DNA of 64,000 nucleotides from Indibacter alkaliphilus LW1 (GTDB taxonomy: Bacteria > Bacteroidota > Bacteroidia > Cytophagales > Cyclobacteriaceae). The position numbers and the translations under genes were made by a program. Below are positions 43,365 to 53,314 of this stretch, piece after piece. The DNA lies in assembly GCF_000295935.2 (NCBI RefSeq), contig NZ_ALWO02000023.1, positions 124,001-188,000 of the forward strand. Direction: 5' to 3'. Within the stretch, counting starts at the first letter, position 1; every line of letters begins with the position of its first letter. Under the pieces are notes generated by a model. The model saw only the letters and a list, made by a program, of their open reading frames with translations, did not search any database and had not been told where the DNA came from.

Positions 43365-43531
43365 CGTTTTTTATGTATTAAATCATATTTATTTATGCTA
43401 ATATACACGATTTTCCGATAGATCCTGTTCTCTCAAGAGTATGAAGAATTGGTTATTTGTCTACTTATTAATTTCAGCCATGCTCTTTGGATATGGAATC
43501 GGAATTGATAAATAAGGCTTGTTAAACCATT

Positions 43532-44254
43532 TTAAACCCCTGAAATATCCCTGAACTTCACACTTTGCCTTTGACTCAGGTCTATTTTTAGTCCATTGTT
43601 CATTTCTATTAATAGTGTACTATTGAAATAGGGCTCTATCTTTTTGACATAGTTCATATTGAAAATGTACTGTCTATTGGCCCTGAAAAACACATTGTCA
43701 GGTAAGCGGTTTTCCATGTAGGTCAGGGATTTATGAAGAAGTGGTTTTTTATCCTCAAAAAATACTTTTACATAATTGCCCTCACTTTCCAATAAGAAAA
43801 TATCGGCTACAGGTACAAAGTAGCATTTTTCACCGTCTTTGATAAAAATTTTTTTGTCCAAGGTGAGCCGGTCATCTTTGGGAGCCTTTTCTTGCTTCGA
43901 AATCCTTTTTTCCAAACGCTTGATGGCTTCGGCAAGTCTGTCGGGATTGACAGGTTTGAGCAAATAATCCAACGCATTGACTTCAAAGGCCTTGATGGCG
44001 TATTCATCATAAGCTGTCACAAAGATGACTTCAGGCACCTCCTCCAGATTCTCCAGGAACTCAAAACCATTCATTCCCGGCATATTAATGTCCAGAAAAA
44101 TAAGGTCAGGTTTGAGTTGATTGGCCTTGGCAAGGGCTTCGCTGGTTTTTTCTTCTGAGGAAATAAGCTCAATCTGAGGAAAAGCATTCAACAGAACTTT
44201 CAGCTCGGCGATTGCCAAAGTTTCATCATCTATGATTTGTGCTTTGATTGTCAT
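43532..44254 (-). CDS. LytTR-family response regulator
   Basis: 240 residues. Receiver: KAQIIDDETLAIAELKVLLN, phospho-acceptor region DLIFLDINMPGMNGFEFL, VTAYDEYAIKAFEVNALDYL. LytTR DNA-binding domain from about 140 (YFVPVADIFLLESEGNYVKV, RANRQYIFNMNYVKKI). Last gene of a three-gene operon with two LytS-type kinases; overlaps the preceding kinase by ATGA. Confidence 0.93.
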   Translation of the reverse strand: MTIKAQIIDDETLAIAELKVLLNAFPQIELISSEEKTSEALAKANQLKPDLIFLDINMPGMNGFEFLENLEEVPEVIFVTAYDEYAIKAFEVNALDYLLKPVNPDRLAEAIKRLEKRISKQEKAPKDDRLTLDKKIFIKDGEKCYFVPVADIFLLESEGNYVKVFFEDKKPLLHKSLTYMENRLPDNVFFRANRQYIFNMNYVKKIEPYFNSTLLIEMNNGLKIDLSQRQSVKFRDISGV

Positions 44255-45348
44255 GGTTGTGATTGATTAGGTATACTCAAAATTGTATTCATTTGATTTT
44301 GTAGATTGTTTTGAAAAACCAAGGATGCTGCTTCTCCATAAATTTTTTCCAGCCGAAGCTGTAAATTCTCCAGAGAAGAATTTGCCATTTTCTTTATGGC
44401 GGAATTTTTATCATAAGTCAGTCGTAACTCTACTTTCCTTTCAAGGATCTCACCACTTAACCGGATTTCTCCTCCATCTTCCAAGGTTTCAACTCCATAG
44501 CGTATGGCATTCTCCATCAGATTTAGGAGAGAACCCGTTGGAACCCTAAGTTCCATGAATTCTACTCTCAATTCAATGGTAAAAGAAAGCTGATCCCCTA
44601 ATCGGATTTTTTCCAAATCGAGGTACTTATGAAGCTCGTTTAGTTCTTCTCTCAGGCTTACAAGTGTATTTTTTTCATAGTTTAAGGAATAGCGAAGCAA
44701 CTCGCTGATCTTCAGAATACTGTCCCTTGCTTGATCTTTATCCAATAATACCATGGCCTGAATACTACTCAGGGATTGAAACAAGAAAGAGGGATTGAGC
44801 TGTGTTTTAAGGAGTTCTAGCTCAGTGGTTTGGGCATTAAGTTGCGCCACCAAAGTTTCCTCCAAAATCTCAGTGTTGCGCATAAGAATATGGTAGAGGT
44901 AATAAATGGTAATCCAAACCATCACATATCTGGCAATATTCAATAACTGAGGTCCCATGCTGCTGAGCAATTGACCCAATTCCATATTTAAAATAGAACT
45001 TGAACCTCTAATGGATAATAGTCTGGCAATGAAAACCATAACCAAGCTAATCAATACAATATCCAACAATGCTTTACTCCAGATTTTAGGGAGTCCCTGT
45101 GAGAACGTAGCAGGGGGAATAAAAAATGTTTTGTATGCGTGTGTTGTAAGGATACCAATTATGGGAAATATACCGAAAGAATACAGGTAACTCGATTGAA
45201 AATCTCCATTGATAAAAAAAGTAAAATTGAAAATTTCTATCCCCATCAAGGAAAACCAACCAATAAATTGCAGCAACCAATAAAGTCTGGTTTTATTCCA
45301 CTTTGTCTGAATTTTAAGGTCCCTATGGTTATTGTCAACTTTGAGCAT
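44251..45348 (-). CDS. LytS-type histidine kinase, degenerate (phospho-acceptor lost)
   Basis: 365 residues from the ATG at 45348; the frame extends to a GTG at 45378. About four N-terminal membrane helices, then the His_kinase (LytS/YehU) region. Where the family has NPHFLFNxLNSI this protein has NPSFLFQSLSSI, so the phospho-accepting His is Ser187. The N-box is partly kept (NLMENAIRYGVE) but the glycine-rich ATP-lid is not recognisable (MANSSLENLQLRL). Probably unable to autophosphorylate; perhaps a partner or sensor subunit of the intact kinase encoded just upstream (inference). Confidence 0.85.
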   Translation of the reverse strand: MLKVDNNHRDLKIQTKWNKTRLYWLLQFIGWFSLMGIEIFNFTFFINGDFQSSYLYSFGIFPIIGILTTHAYKTFFIPPATFSQGLPKIWSKALLDIVLISLVMVFIARLLSIRGSSSILNMELGQLLSSMGPQLLNIARYVMVWITIYYLYHILMRNTEILEETLVAQLNAQTTELELLKTQLNPSFLFQSLSSIQAMVLLDKDQARDSILKISELLRYSLNYEKNTLVSLREELNELHKYLDLEKIRLGDQLSFTIELRVEFMELRVPTGSLLNLMENAIRYGVETLEDGGEIRLSGEILERKVELRLTYDKNSAIKKMANSSLENLQLRLEKIYGEAASLVFQNNLQNQMNTILSIPNQSQP

Positions 45349-46402
45349 GTATAGGGTAGGAGATGGTGGTGAGCACACTGTTTTCTAGATGGTTTTGTAA
45401 ATGAAGGTTAGCTGTTTTTCCAAACAGGTGTACCAACCTTCCCCTAATATTTTTCAGACCAATGCCCTTAAGATTCTCGCCTTTAAGCCTGCCACTATTT
45501 ATCACTTGGATCAAAAGGGTGTTTTCACGTGATTCCACTTTTATTTTTATTTGACCTCCATCAGGTAATTGGGTAATGCCATGTTTGATAGCATTTTCGG
45601 TCAATGTCAAAACCAAAGCCGGTGGCACTTCCAAGCCTTGTGCATCTCGTGCAACTTCAATTTCATAGCTGAGCCTGCTTCCGAATCTTATTTTTTCCAG
45701 TTCAAGGTACTTTTCAACTTTATAGATCTCCTCGGACATTTTGATCAGAGGTGATTTTTCATACCTCAGAGAAAATTGAAGCAGTTCGCTGAGCTTGATA
45801 ATGGCATCTTTCGCCAGATGCCCGTCTATCAAAACAAGTGCTTTGATGCTATTTAACGCATTGAACAGAAAATGGGGGTTGAGCTGTGTCTTGAGCAGTT
45901 CGAGTTCTGTAGAAGTCAGTAAACTCTCCATTTCAAGTTTCTCCTGAAGGATGCTTCGGTTGCGTTCCAAAATCTTATACATATAATAAATGATAATCCA
46001 TACCACGATGTATCTGCCTTGATTGAGAATCCGGCCTAATATTTCTATGCTGACAGCAAGGATTTGGTCTGTCATCAAATACCAACTTTGGATGATGGAT
46101 GGTCCAATGATAATTAAAGTAATGATCAAACTGATATTGAAAGTATCTGCTAGCCCCTTGACCCAGATAGCTCTAATTGGTCTTTCAAAAGTGGATTTTC
46201 TGATAAAGAATTTTTTATAAAAATGGGTCACCAATAATCCATAAAGGGCTTGGATACCAAAAGCACTGACATATTCCCATTGGAAACTTCCAACAAGGAC
46301 AAAAGTGTAATTGATAGTTTCTACTAAGACCAATGAAAACCAACCCAGAACTTGACAAAGCCAGTAAATTTGGTTTTTGGAAATTCTTTGTTTCATGATC
46401 AT
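45335..46402 (-). CDS. LytS-type sensor histidine kinase, intact
   Basis: 355 residues. N-terminal membrane helices, a coiled coil, then TQLNPHFLFNALNSIKALVL with the phospho-acceptor His177. ATPase motifs are complete: LTENAIKHGITQLPDGG, VINSGRL, GIGLKNIRGRLVHLFG. Closely similar in layout to the next gene, of which it seems a duplicate. It overlaps the degenerate kinase by 14 bases and should phosphorylate the LytTR regulator. Confidence 0.9.
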   Translation of the reverse strand: MIMKQRISKNQIYWLCQVLGWFSLVLVETINYTFVLVGSFQWEYVSAFGIQALYGLLVTHFYKKFFIRKSTFERPIRAIWVKGLADTFNISLIITLIIIGPSIIQSWYLMTDQILAVSIEILGRILNQGRYIVVWIIIYYMYKILERNRSILQEKLEMESLLTSTELELLKTQLNPHFLFNALNSIKALVLIDGHLAKDAIIKLSELLQFSLRYEKSPLIKMSEEIYKVEKYLELEKIRFGSRLSYEIEVARDAQGLEVPPALVLTLTENAIKHGITQLPDGGQIKIKVESRENTLLIQVINSGRLKGENLKGIGLKNIRGRLVHLFGKTANLHLQNHLENSVLTTISYPIHAQS

Positions 46403-46546
46403 AAACCTTTAATTGTAAAGCAGTATTCGGTTGGATTTGTTTCCCGAAGAATTTTGATCTTTATGTTAGAGTAATATCATCATAATATTTTTTTACAGGT
46501 TTTATAGTGGTATGAATTCATGAATAATACTAAATATTCTTTGGCC

Positions 46547-47062
46547 TTAAGAAGTCAAAAGTAAAAAGGTGGTCGTGAAATCAGCATCTTCCTGATAATG
46601 TTGGAGAAAAAGGGACATGCCCAAACCCAAAAGAAAAAAGAGTTTGTCAGTAAAAACTTCTTTTTGGTGGAAAACCATTTTTGGACGGGTCTTCCCTTTT
46701 TCATATGTTTCTAGCTGAAAACTAACTAAGTCTTCTTGATACCTTAAGTCATAAATGATGATATGAAGATTTGACATATTCCTAAAATGGCATTCATATC
46801 GGGCACCGTCCTGGAATCTGATTTTACCCTTGGAAGACAAAAGGCCAAATTTCATCTCTAGTATTTTGTCATTCCTTTCATTTTCAATATACCATGTAGT
46901 ATTCCAAGATCCTTTTTCTGAGATTTTGAAGGACCGATTTTCAAAGAAAAGTGGTGCCTGTCCTTTCACTTTTTTACCTAGGCTCAATAATAATTCTTCC
47001 CCATTGGAGAGTTGCCAAATATCCTTTTCTTTGCTCCATTTCAAATTACTCGTTATGGCCAT
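46547..47062 (-). CDS. Protein of unknown function (171 aa)
   Basis: 171 residues. No signal peptide. Mostly beta-rich (WQLSNGEELLLSL, GSWNTTWYIENERNDKILEM, KGKIRFQDGARYECHF), with a more hydrophobic C-terminal segment (TDKLFFLLGLGMSLFLQHYQ). The strand pattern with repeated lipid-tail-like hydrophobic loops could suggest a Tubby/LURP-like barrel, but that is a guess. Single gene upstream of the kinase operon. Confidence 0.6.
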   Translation of the reverse strand: MAITSNLKWSKEKDIWQLSNGEELLLSLGKKVKGQAPLFFENRSFKISEKGSWNTTWYIENERNDKILEMKFGLLSSKGKIRFQDGARYECHFRNMSNLHIIIYDLRYQEDLVSFQLETYEKGKTRPKMVFHQKEVFTDKLFFLLGLGMSLFLQHYQEDADFTTTFLLLTS

Positions 47063-47201
47063 ATCATTGTTTTATTTGAATTGAGTAATAATTCAAGATG
47101 AATTTTGAATTCTTTTTTTGTCAAATATTGAAATTGAAACAGGAATAAGAAGGTTTAAATACAGGAGTGCAGAAAAAGGGTTATGTGTAATGAAGGGGGA
47201 G

Positions 47202-49664
47202 TTAAAATGCCGTGGTCAATGACAAATTGATCAGAAGATTGTCCTTAAAAGCTGGGTTTGAATATGCTCCCCAGCGGTAAAATGCCCCTATACCAATTCC
47301 CTGATACCCAAAGCCAGATTTGTATTTGACCAGGTTTTGAAGCTCAATTCCTGATTCCAAATAGCCCCGCTCCAAGGTTTTGAAGCCAAGGTTATCTGCC
47401 AGAATTGGATCTCGAAGGCTGCCAATTGCAAAGCTTTGAATCAAATTCAATTGAGGAGCAAAACCTACCCAGCCTGCTTTGTGGTCAAGCAATGGCCCTG
47501 TTAAGTGTGAATATGTGGACTGAATGGCTCTGTCTGATAAAAATTCATAGATCCGCATGGTCTGTAGATAGCCTGGCAAAGAGATAGATATTTCCTGTGC
47601 TTGAGGTCGTATTCCGAATCCTGTATTCAAATAAGAAGGAGGTAATAATTCCCCCCAAGCTCCCATTCCGGAGAGAAGAAACCGGTTCAAAGAAACCCCT
47701 TTCTTCCATTCATGCTGCACTTTCAGCGCTATTTTCCAGAAATCAACATTGCTGCCCAATATTTCAGGAATTGCTTTGGAAAAATGCAAATTGAAGATTG
47801 GGTAAGAAGGAGGGCCGGGAAGAAAACCTGAACCTATTTTGGAGAGTTTTTCATTGGCATTGTATCTAATATTCAGTCCAACTTCTGCTGCCCTTAAAGA
47901 GGTAAGGTTACCCTCTTCTGTAAAAGCTGAATGATCGACCCATAGTGGAACCCTATCTTCAAGACTGCTCGCGATGGATACCTTCACATTGCGAAGTGGT
48001 ATTTGGGAAAAAGAAACTGAAAAACGTTCTACCTGATCCATTCTTTCGGCTAGAAATTCACGGAATATATCACTGGACCTGCTAAAGCTGTTTGATTTGA
48101 TGAAAGGTACATGACCGATTTCAACAATGTCATGGCTATAATAGAACATCAACCGACTATCCTTTCTGTTTAAAAACAATGTCTCAATCCCTCCTCCATA
48201 TTTCCATGCCCGGTCTCTAAATCCATATCGAAAATAACCTTCAGTCCGAAACCAATCCGAAAGCTTTTGATTCGAGGAAATCCCCAGTCCCAGCGCAAAA
48301 CCTTCATGCTGATTGAGTCTGAATAATCTGTTGGGCAGCAAATCCACAGGGCCAAGCGGTATTCTACCTAAGCTTAATTGAGTCATCACTTGGGAAAAAG
48401 TTTTTAGGCGTTCAAGGGTTTTATCATCCAATTCTTCGAAGCGTTTGTAGGTAAGAGATTCAGCCTCTGAAAGACTGTCCCGCCTATAATCCTCCATTGG
48501 GAACTCCTCGTTTTGAATATCAAAGATCATCGCAACAGGGCTGATTGTTCGGGTTTTCAAATCATGATTTATCCTAACACCAGAAATGAAATGTTGATTG
48601 ATCAGCTTGAGCGGGCGTCCTTCAATGTCAAAATCTGCCATCAAATACTTGCTATTTACCTGCTCAGGAAACCAATGTTTTCCATCCCATTTATTTTTCT
48701 GCTGAAGCTCAAATTGGAGGGTTCCTCCATTTTCCAAAGACTTGAATACCATATTTTCCAGGGCAAACAAATTGGAAGACACGGCCATAATTCCCTGGCC
48801 AAGCAAATACCCTTTGCCTTTTTGAGCTTGGAAACTTATAATGAAGGAAGTTCCAGAGTCATTCTGGATGCTGTCTTCCAAAAAGTAGTCATATTTTCTC
48901 AACCCCTCTTTAGATAAAGGATTAAGATAGGGGATGTCAAAAACTATGATATGGTCTTCATACAATGAAAAAGGCTGAAAAGTACTGGAAACCAGGGCGA
49001 TGACAGGGCTTTTAATACCTGACATTTTAGATGATTTTATGGTTTCGTTTCGGTTACCGGGCTTTTTAAAAGTGATTTCAGAAAAACTTTCGGAGATAAA
49101 AATATGACCACCTTTAAGTGCAGAATCAATTTTTACTGAAAGGGTATCGCCTATTTCAGCTTCTTTTAATGTAAAAACCAGTTTATTATAAGCGTTGTAT
49201 TGATAGGCATTGAGATTTTCAGGGTCATTTATTTTTCTATTGTCTATTGCGGATCTGATGATATTCAAAGCAGGATTTTCCCCGGCAAGAAATATCATTT
49301 CAGCCATTTCAATTTGCTTGGGAAAAAGGTATATACTGCCTGATGCATCAATGGAGCTGATTGGAAGCAGCTGGATTTTAAACCCTACATGGGAAATGAC
49401 CAGGCTGTCAGTTTCTGAATTTGGAATTAACTTGAATTCACCTCTGATATCAGTTACAGTGCCTTGATTTTCAAAACCTTTGAAATATACATGGGCAAAT
49501 GGTACAGGCTCTTTGGTTTCAGAATTCAAAACCCTTCCTTTGGCAAAATCTGTTCTCTCCTGAGCCAAAATTGGAGAAAGTAATCCAAAAAAGGCTTGAA
49601 AAAAGACTGCCAGAAAAATGGGCAGTCTTATATATGTACAGGAAGGATTTGGTTTGAGCACCAT
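47202..49664 (-). CDS. DUF5686 / carboxypeptidase-regulatory-like outer-membrane protein
   Basis: 820 residues with a signal peptide (LPIFLAVFFQAFFGLLSPILAQ). Residues of about 40-120 form a CarboxypepD_reg-like beta-sandwich (FAKGRVLNSETKEPVPFAHV, VTDIRGEFKLIPN). The rest matches DUF5686, ending with a predicted outer-membrane barrel (alternating strands to the C-terminal SLTTAF, a typical last-strand ending in F). Function unknown; no TonB box or plug is seen, so not a classic TonB receptor. Confidence 0.82.
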   Translation of the reverse strand: MVLKPNPSCTYIRLPIFLAVFFQAFFGLLSPILAQERTDFAKGRVLNSETKEPVPFAHVYFKGFENQGTVTDIRGEFKLIPNSETDSLVISHVGFKIQLLPISSIDASGSIYLFPKQIEMAEMIFLAGENPALNIIRSAIDNRKINDPENLNAYQYNAYNKLVFTLKEAEIGDTLSVKIDSALKGGHIFISESFSEITFKKPGNRNETIKSSKMSGIKSPVIALVSSTFQPFSLYEDHIIVFDIPYLNPLSKEGLRKYDYFLEDSIQNDSGTSFIISFQAQKGKGYLLGQGIMAVSSNLFALENMVFKSLENGGTLQFELQQKNKWDGKHWFPEQVNSKYLMADFDIEGRPLKLINQHFISGVRINHDLKTRTISPVAMIFDIQNEEFPMEDYRRDSLSEAESLTYKRFEELDDKTLERLKTFSQVMTQLSLGRIPLGPVDLLPNRLFRLNQHEGFALGLGISSNQKLSDWFRTEGYFRYGFRDRAWKYGGGIETLFLNRKDSRLMFYYSHDIVEIGHVPFIKSNSFSRSSDIFREFLAERMDQVERFSVSFSQIPLRNVKVSIASSLEDRVPLWVDHSAFTEEGNLTSLRAAEVGLNIRYNANEKLSKIGSGFLPGPPSYPIFNLHFSKAIPEILGSNVDFWKIALKVQHEWKKGVSLNRFLLSGMGAWGELLPPSYLNTGFGIRPQAQEISISLPGYLQTMRIYEFLSDRAIQSTYSHLTGPLLDHKAGWVGFAPQLNLIQSFAIGSLRDPILADNLGFKTLERGYLESGIELQNLVKYKSGFGYQGIGIGAFYRWGAYSNPAFKDNLLINLSLTTAF

Positions 49665-49716
49665 ACGATTTATTTTCCTGATTTAGGAATCATTTCCCTT
49701 TAGGATGTTCAACAAT

Positions 49717-52700
49717 TTAATTAAGGTTGACCTTCTTGATATTGTCACCTGGTACTCTGTCTATTAAGTAATTATAGGGGTCTATGCCTACTACTTGGGG
49801 TTTGGATTTGGTACGGAATGTAAAGCTGTTTTCTTCCTGATTGATTTTTAATCTTTCGTAAATCAAAGGCTCACCCAAAAGTTTTTTATTATCTGTATAA
49901 CCAAATACACCTACATCAATATAGTCTGCAATGGGAACAGCACTTTCTTTACCCAATGAATCTGATCTGAACTTTTTAGATTCTGTGGTAAATTCAACTA
50001 TATATTCTTCTCCTTCTTGGGTTATGTTAGCTTCAACTACCCGGTTGGAAAATAGTGTGATATTCAGGAACAAATCATCGATGACATATTGTAGACTGTC
50101 AGGTGTATTGGCCCGAAATGCCCTGACGGCATCCATGGAAGTGGGGTAGGGGGCTCCTTGATAACCAAACTCAGCTATCAGATTTTTCAATGCCGCATTG
50201 ACCTGATCTTCTCCTATCATTTCTTTCAGGTAGTACATGGCCACAGAACCTTTTTCATAGTGAATATAGCCCTGCTGCTCAGTTTCAGCCAATGGTCGTT
50301 CTGCTTCATACTCACTTCCGCGGCCTCTTAGATAGCCATCCATTTCATATCTGAGGAATTTCCGCATTTTATCTCTGCCATATTCCTGTTCCATGACCAT
50401 CAGGGCTGAATACTGCGTAATGGCCTCCATCAATAATTCCGCCCCACGCATCTTGGCAGCAATCACCTGATGCGCCCAATACTGATGGGCAGTTTCATGC
50501 GCAGTCACATAAAATACCAGATCAATATCGTCCTCTGTGACATTCCTGAGGTCTGTGATAAATCCCAGTCTTTCGCTGTATGGCATGGTTCCAGGAAATG
50601 ATTGGGCAAAACCTGCATACCTAGGAAATTCAACAATCCTCAGCTGACTGTGGTGATATGGTCCAAAATGCTTTGTATAATAGTCCAAAGATTTTTTCAT
50701 AGCATTGGCAAAGTTCGGAATGTTGTATTCATGACCCTTGGTGTAATATACTTCGATATCTACATCCTGCCATTGCTGACGTTCGACTTGGTAATCTGCC
50801 GAAAGGAAAGAAGTGAAATGAACGGATGGAGCTTCTTGCTGATACTCAAAATACCTTCTCCCATTTTCTTCCCATTCCCTGACAAGCTTGCCTGGACTTA
50901 TGGCAATCTGACCAGCCTCAGTACCAATTATCGACTTCACCTCAATCCAATCACTGCTGTTGGTGATATAATGGTAATTTCTAGCCTCTAGGTTGTTTTC
51001 ATCCAAAGAAGGCATACGTTTTCTTTCGGGTAGGTCTTTTTTTCTTCGCTTATTTCTATCCCTTAATTCATTATCAGGCTGGTATCCGATATCAGGAACC
51101 ATTTCCATGGAATAAAAGAAGCTGCCATTCTCTACAATTCTGGTATTTGAGACCCTGTTTTCAAAGCCTTTTGTACGCTTTTCTCCTTTTATGAGAACCT
51201 CGAGTTGATCACCGGGAAGCATTGGGTTAGAAAGCTCATAAATTCTATAGCCCAATTCCATATCATTTTCTTTGATTTCTGCCCCCTCAATGATTAAGTT
51301 CAAAGGGTTCTTGGTGTCTGAAATGGAAAAATGCAGTTCTGTGATAGGCACAGCAGATTTATTCTCCAGGATACCTTTGACCTCAAATTCCAAATCCCTC
51401 TCAGATGGATAAAGCTCAATTTGGTAATTCATACTGATCCATTTGGGTTGCGGAATACCTTCATAGATCTTGTAAGTATTTTCATAATCCACCTGTTTCC
51501 TTTCTACCTGATCACTTGATTCATAGTCATTTAAGACCAGTGTATTGTAATATACATTGAGACCGACCAAAACGAATATGACTAAAATAGAGGTAATCAG
51601 AATTTTGCTACTTTTCAATCTGCTGGTAGCTTCTTTTAACCTGCTATTCTGGTCTAATGATTTTCCCCTGGAAAGAAAAAGGTAACTGACATAAATTAAT
51701 ATCATGGCAAATGCTGCCCAGTAGAGTTGAAACCAGAAAGTAGCAGTTTGCCAAGGGCCAAAACCATTTAGGTCAGAGTAAGTTCCTCTCGGTACTGATC
51801 CATAACTAACCATCAAGGTTTCTACTTCCAACGCCTGCCAAACAAAGTCTATGGCAATGATAAATACCACAAAAGCAAAATAGGCGATATATCGGTTATT
51901 GATCAGATAGTGGAAGAAAACAGCCAATATGGTCAAATAAGTAAAGAACAGAAACTCGTTGACCAAAAGTGATCTGAAATATACTCCAAGCTCAAAATTG
52001 AAGTAGCTATAGGAAGCCTGGGCAATCACACCAATCAATATCGTAATGACAAGGATCAGTTGCACACTAAGAAGGAGTGCAGTGATCTTGGAAGAAAGGA
52101 AAAGCCCGGTGGCAGTCGGGGTTGCATCTTTGATTTCATCCAGCTTGACATCCCTGTCCCGCCAGACCAATACACCAGAATAGAAAATAACAATACCTAT
52201 CAGAAATAATGAAAAGGCTCCTTGAATGCTTTCAACTACATCATAGGTTAAAGGATAATTACTGCTCCCATACCTTCCTGTAAATAGTGTCAGGGAGGTG
52301 ACTAAATTGATGATTCCAATGATCAAAATGATAATAAAAGTCTGGTTTTTGACAATGGCTTTCAGTTCAAAGGCCGTCAACTTTAAAAACACCCTCAAAG
52401 AAAATGTTGTGGCAGGTTTTTGTTGGATAGCTGGCATCCTAAGAGAGATAGGATTTTGCAATTCTGGTTGATCAACATTCTTTTTCTTCTTGGCTTTTTC
52501 CTTTTTCTGTTGAAAGGAAAACCTACTGTAAAGCACCAGAAGAAAAAGTGTGGCAATTCCCATCCAAAAAAGTCTGTTCCACAAGAAATCTCCCTGCAAT
52601 CCCGCTGCTGTGGTATTCAATTCTTCTACAGTAGCATATTTGGTAGCCAGATTCAAAGGAGAAAAGCCGAATGGGTCAAGTAGATTTGCGAGCCATTCTT

Positions 52701-53298
52701 TTTCTATATCGGCAATAAACCTTCCAGATACAGCATACAATACAAGAAGCCCCATGGCTCCGATATAAGAAACCATATTGTTTCTGAAAGTAATTGCTAA
52801 AGCAAAAGTAAGAACGCCAATAATGAAAGTATTGGGAATACCAAAAGTCAACATTCCCTGGATATGGCCTTCCCAGTACAAAGGGCCGAAACGATTAGGA
52901 TCTGCCCATGGCATCAAAGGCCCAATCAATGCACCAGCACTGATGCCCAACAAAGGAATCAGGGCGATCAAATAAGCACCTAAAAACTTCCCGAAGAAAT
53001 AGGATGATTTTTTGATAGGGTATGAAAATAAAATACCTGAAAAGCCTGAGTCAATATCTCTATTGGCAGTAGCATTCATAAATGCTGTTGTCATTAATAA
53101 TGCAATCAGGGACATCACCCCATAGTATTGCTGTATCACAGATGGGGCATTCTTCTTGACACTTGTTGTAGCTCCACCGATCTGTATTTCATCACTGCTG
53201 ACAGCTCCAAATACCAAAAGACCAATGATCAGAAAAAATATCCAGAGCATGGGGCTTTTTAGCCAAGTCTTAATTTCTTTTTTTAGGAAAACGAACAT
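49717..53298 (-). CDS. ABC transporter permease fused to M1-family aminopeptidase
   Basis: 1193 residues. The N-terminal half has two ABC2-type permease modules, each of about six membrane helices, starting MFVFLKKEIKTWLKSPML and again near residue 310 (FLKLTAFELKAIVKN). After a further helix, a large outer domain carries the gluzincin site VTAHETAHQYWAHQ (H934, E935, H938) with the third ligand Glu in LLMEAITQY. A substrate-binding loop reads FPRYAGFAQSFPGTMPYSE in place of GAMEN. Paired with the ATPase gene 16 bases upstream. Probably exports or processes peptides; substrate unknown. Confidence 0.9.
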   Translation of the reverse strand: MFVFLKKEIKTWLKSPMLWIFFLIIGLLVFGAVSSDEIQIGGATTSVKKNAPSVIQQYYGVMSLIALLMTTAFMNATANRDIDSGFSGILFSYPIKKSSYFFGKFLGAYLIALIPLLGISAGALIGPLMPWADPNRFGPLYWEGHIQGMLTFGIPNTFIIGVLTFALAITFRNNMVSYIGAMGLLVLYAVSGRFIADIEKEWLANLLDPFGFSPLNLATKYATVEELNTTAAGLQGDFLWNRLFWMGIATLFLLVLYSRFSFQQKKEKAKKKKNVDQPELQNPISLRMPAIQQKPATTFSLRVFLKLTAFELKAIVKNQTFIIILIIGIINLVTSLTLFTGRYGSSNYPLTYDVVESIQGAFSLFLIGIVIFYSGVLVWRDRDVKLDEIKDATPTATGLFLSSKITALLLSVQLILVITILIGVIAQASYSYFNFELGVYFRSLLVNEFLFFTYLTILAVFFHYLINNRYIAYFAFVVFIIAIDFVWQALEVETLMVSYGSVPRGTYSDLNGFGPWQTATFWFQLYWAAFAMILIYVSYLFLSRGKSLDQNSRLKEATSRLKSSKILITSILVIFVLVGLNVYYNTLVLNDYESSDQVERKQVDYENTYKIYEGIPQPKWISMNYQIELYPSERDLEFEVKGILENKSAVPITELHFSISDTKNPLNLIIEGAEIKENDMELGYRIYELSNPMLPGDQLEVLIKGEKRTKGFENRVSNTRIVENGSFFYSMEMVPDIGYQPDNELRDRNKRRKKDLPERKRMPSLDENNLEARNYHYITNSSDWIEVKSIIGTEAGQIAISPGKLVREWEENGRRYFEYQQEAPSVHFTSFLSADYQVERQQWQDVDIEVYYTKGHEYNIPNFANAMKKSLDYYTKHFGPYHHSQLRIVEFPRYAGFAQSFPGTMPYSERLGFITDLRNVTEDDIDLVFYVTAHETAHQYWAHQVIAAKMRGAELLMEAITQYSALMVMEQEYGRDKMRKFLRYEMDGYLRGRGSEYEAERPLAETEQQGYIHYEKGSVAMYYLKEMIGEDQVNAALKNLIAEFGYQGAPYPTSMDAVRAFRANTPDSLQYVIDDLFLNITLFSNRVVEANITQEGEEYIVEFTTESKKFRSDSLGKESAVPIADYIDVGVFGYTDNKKLLGEPLIYERLKINQEENSFTFRTKSKPQVVGIDPYNYLIDRVPGDNIKKVNLN

Positions 53299-53314
53299 AA
53301 TCAGGAGTTTAGGA

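Noticed and set aside
43441-43515. 24-codon plus-strand frame, hydrophobic (MKNWLFVYLLISAMLFGYGI...)
   Set aside because: Could be a single-helix micropeptide, but it has no clear promoter, ribosome site or homologue and lies between two minus-strand operons.
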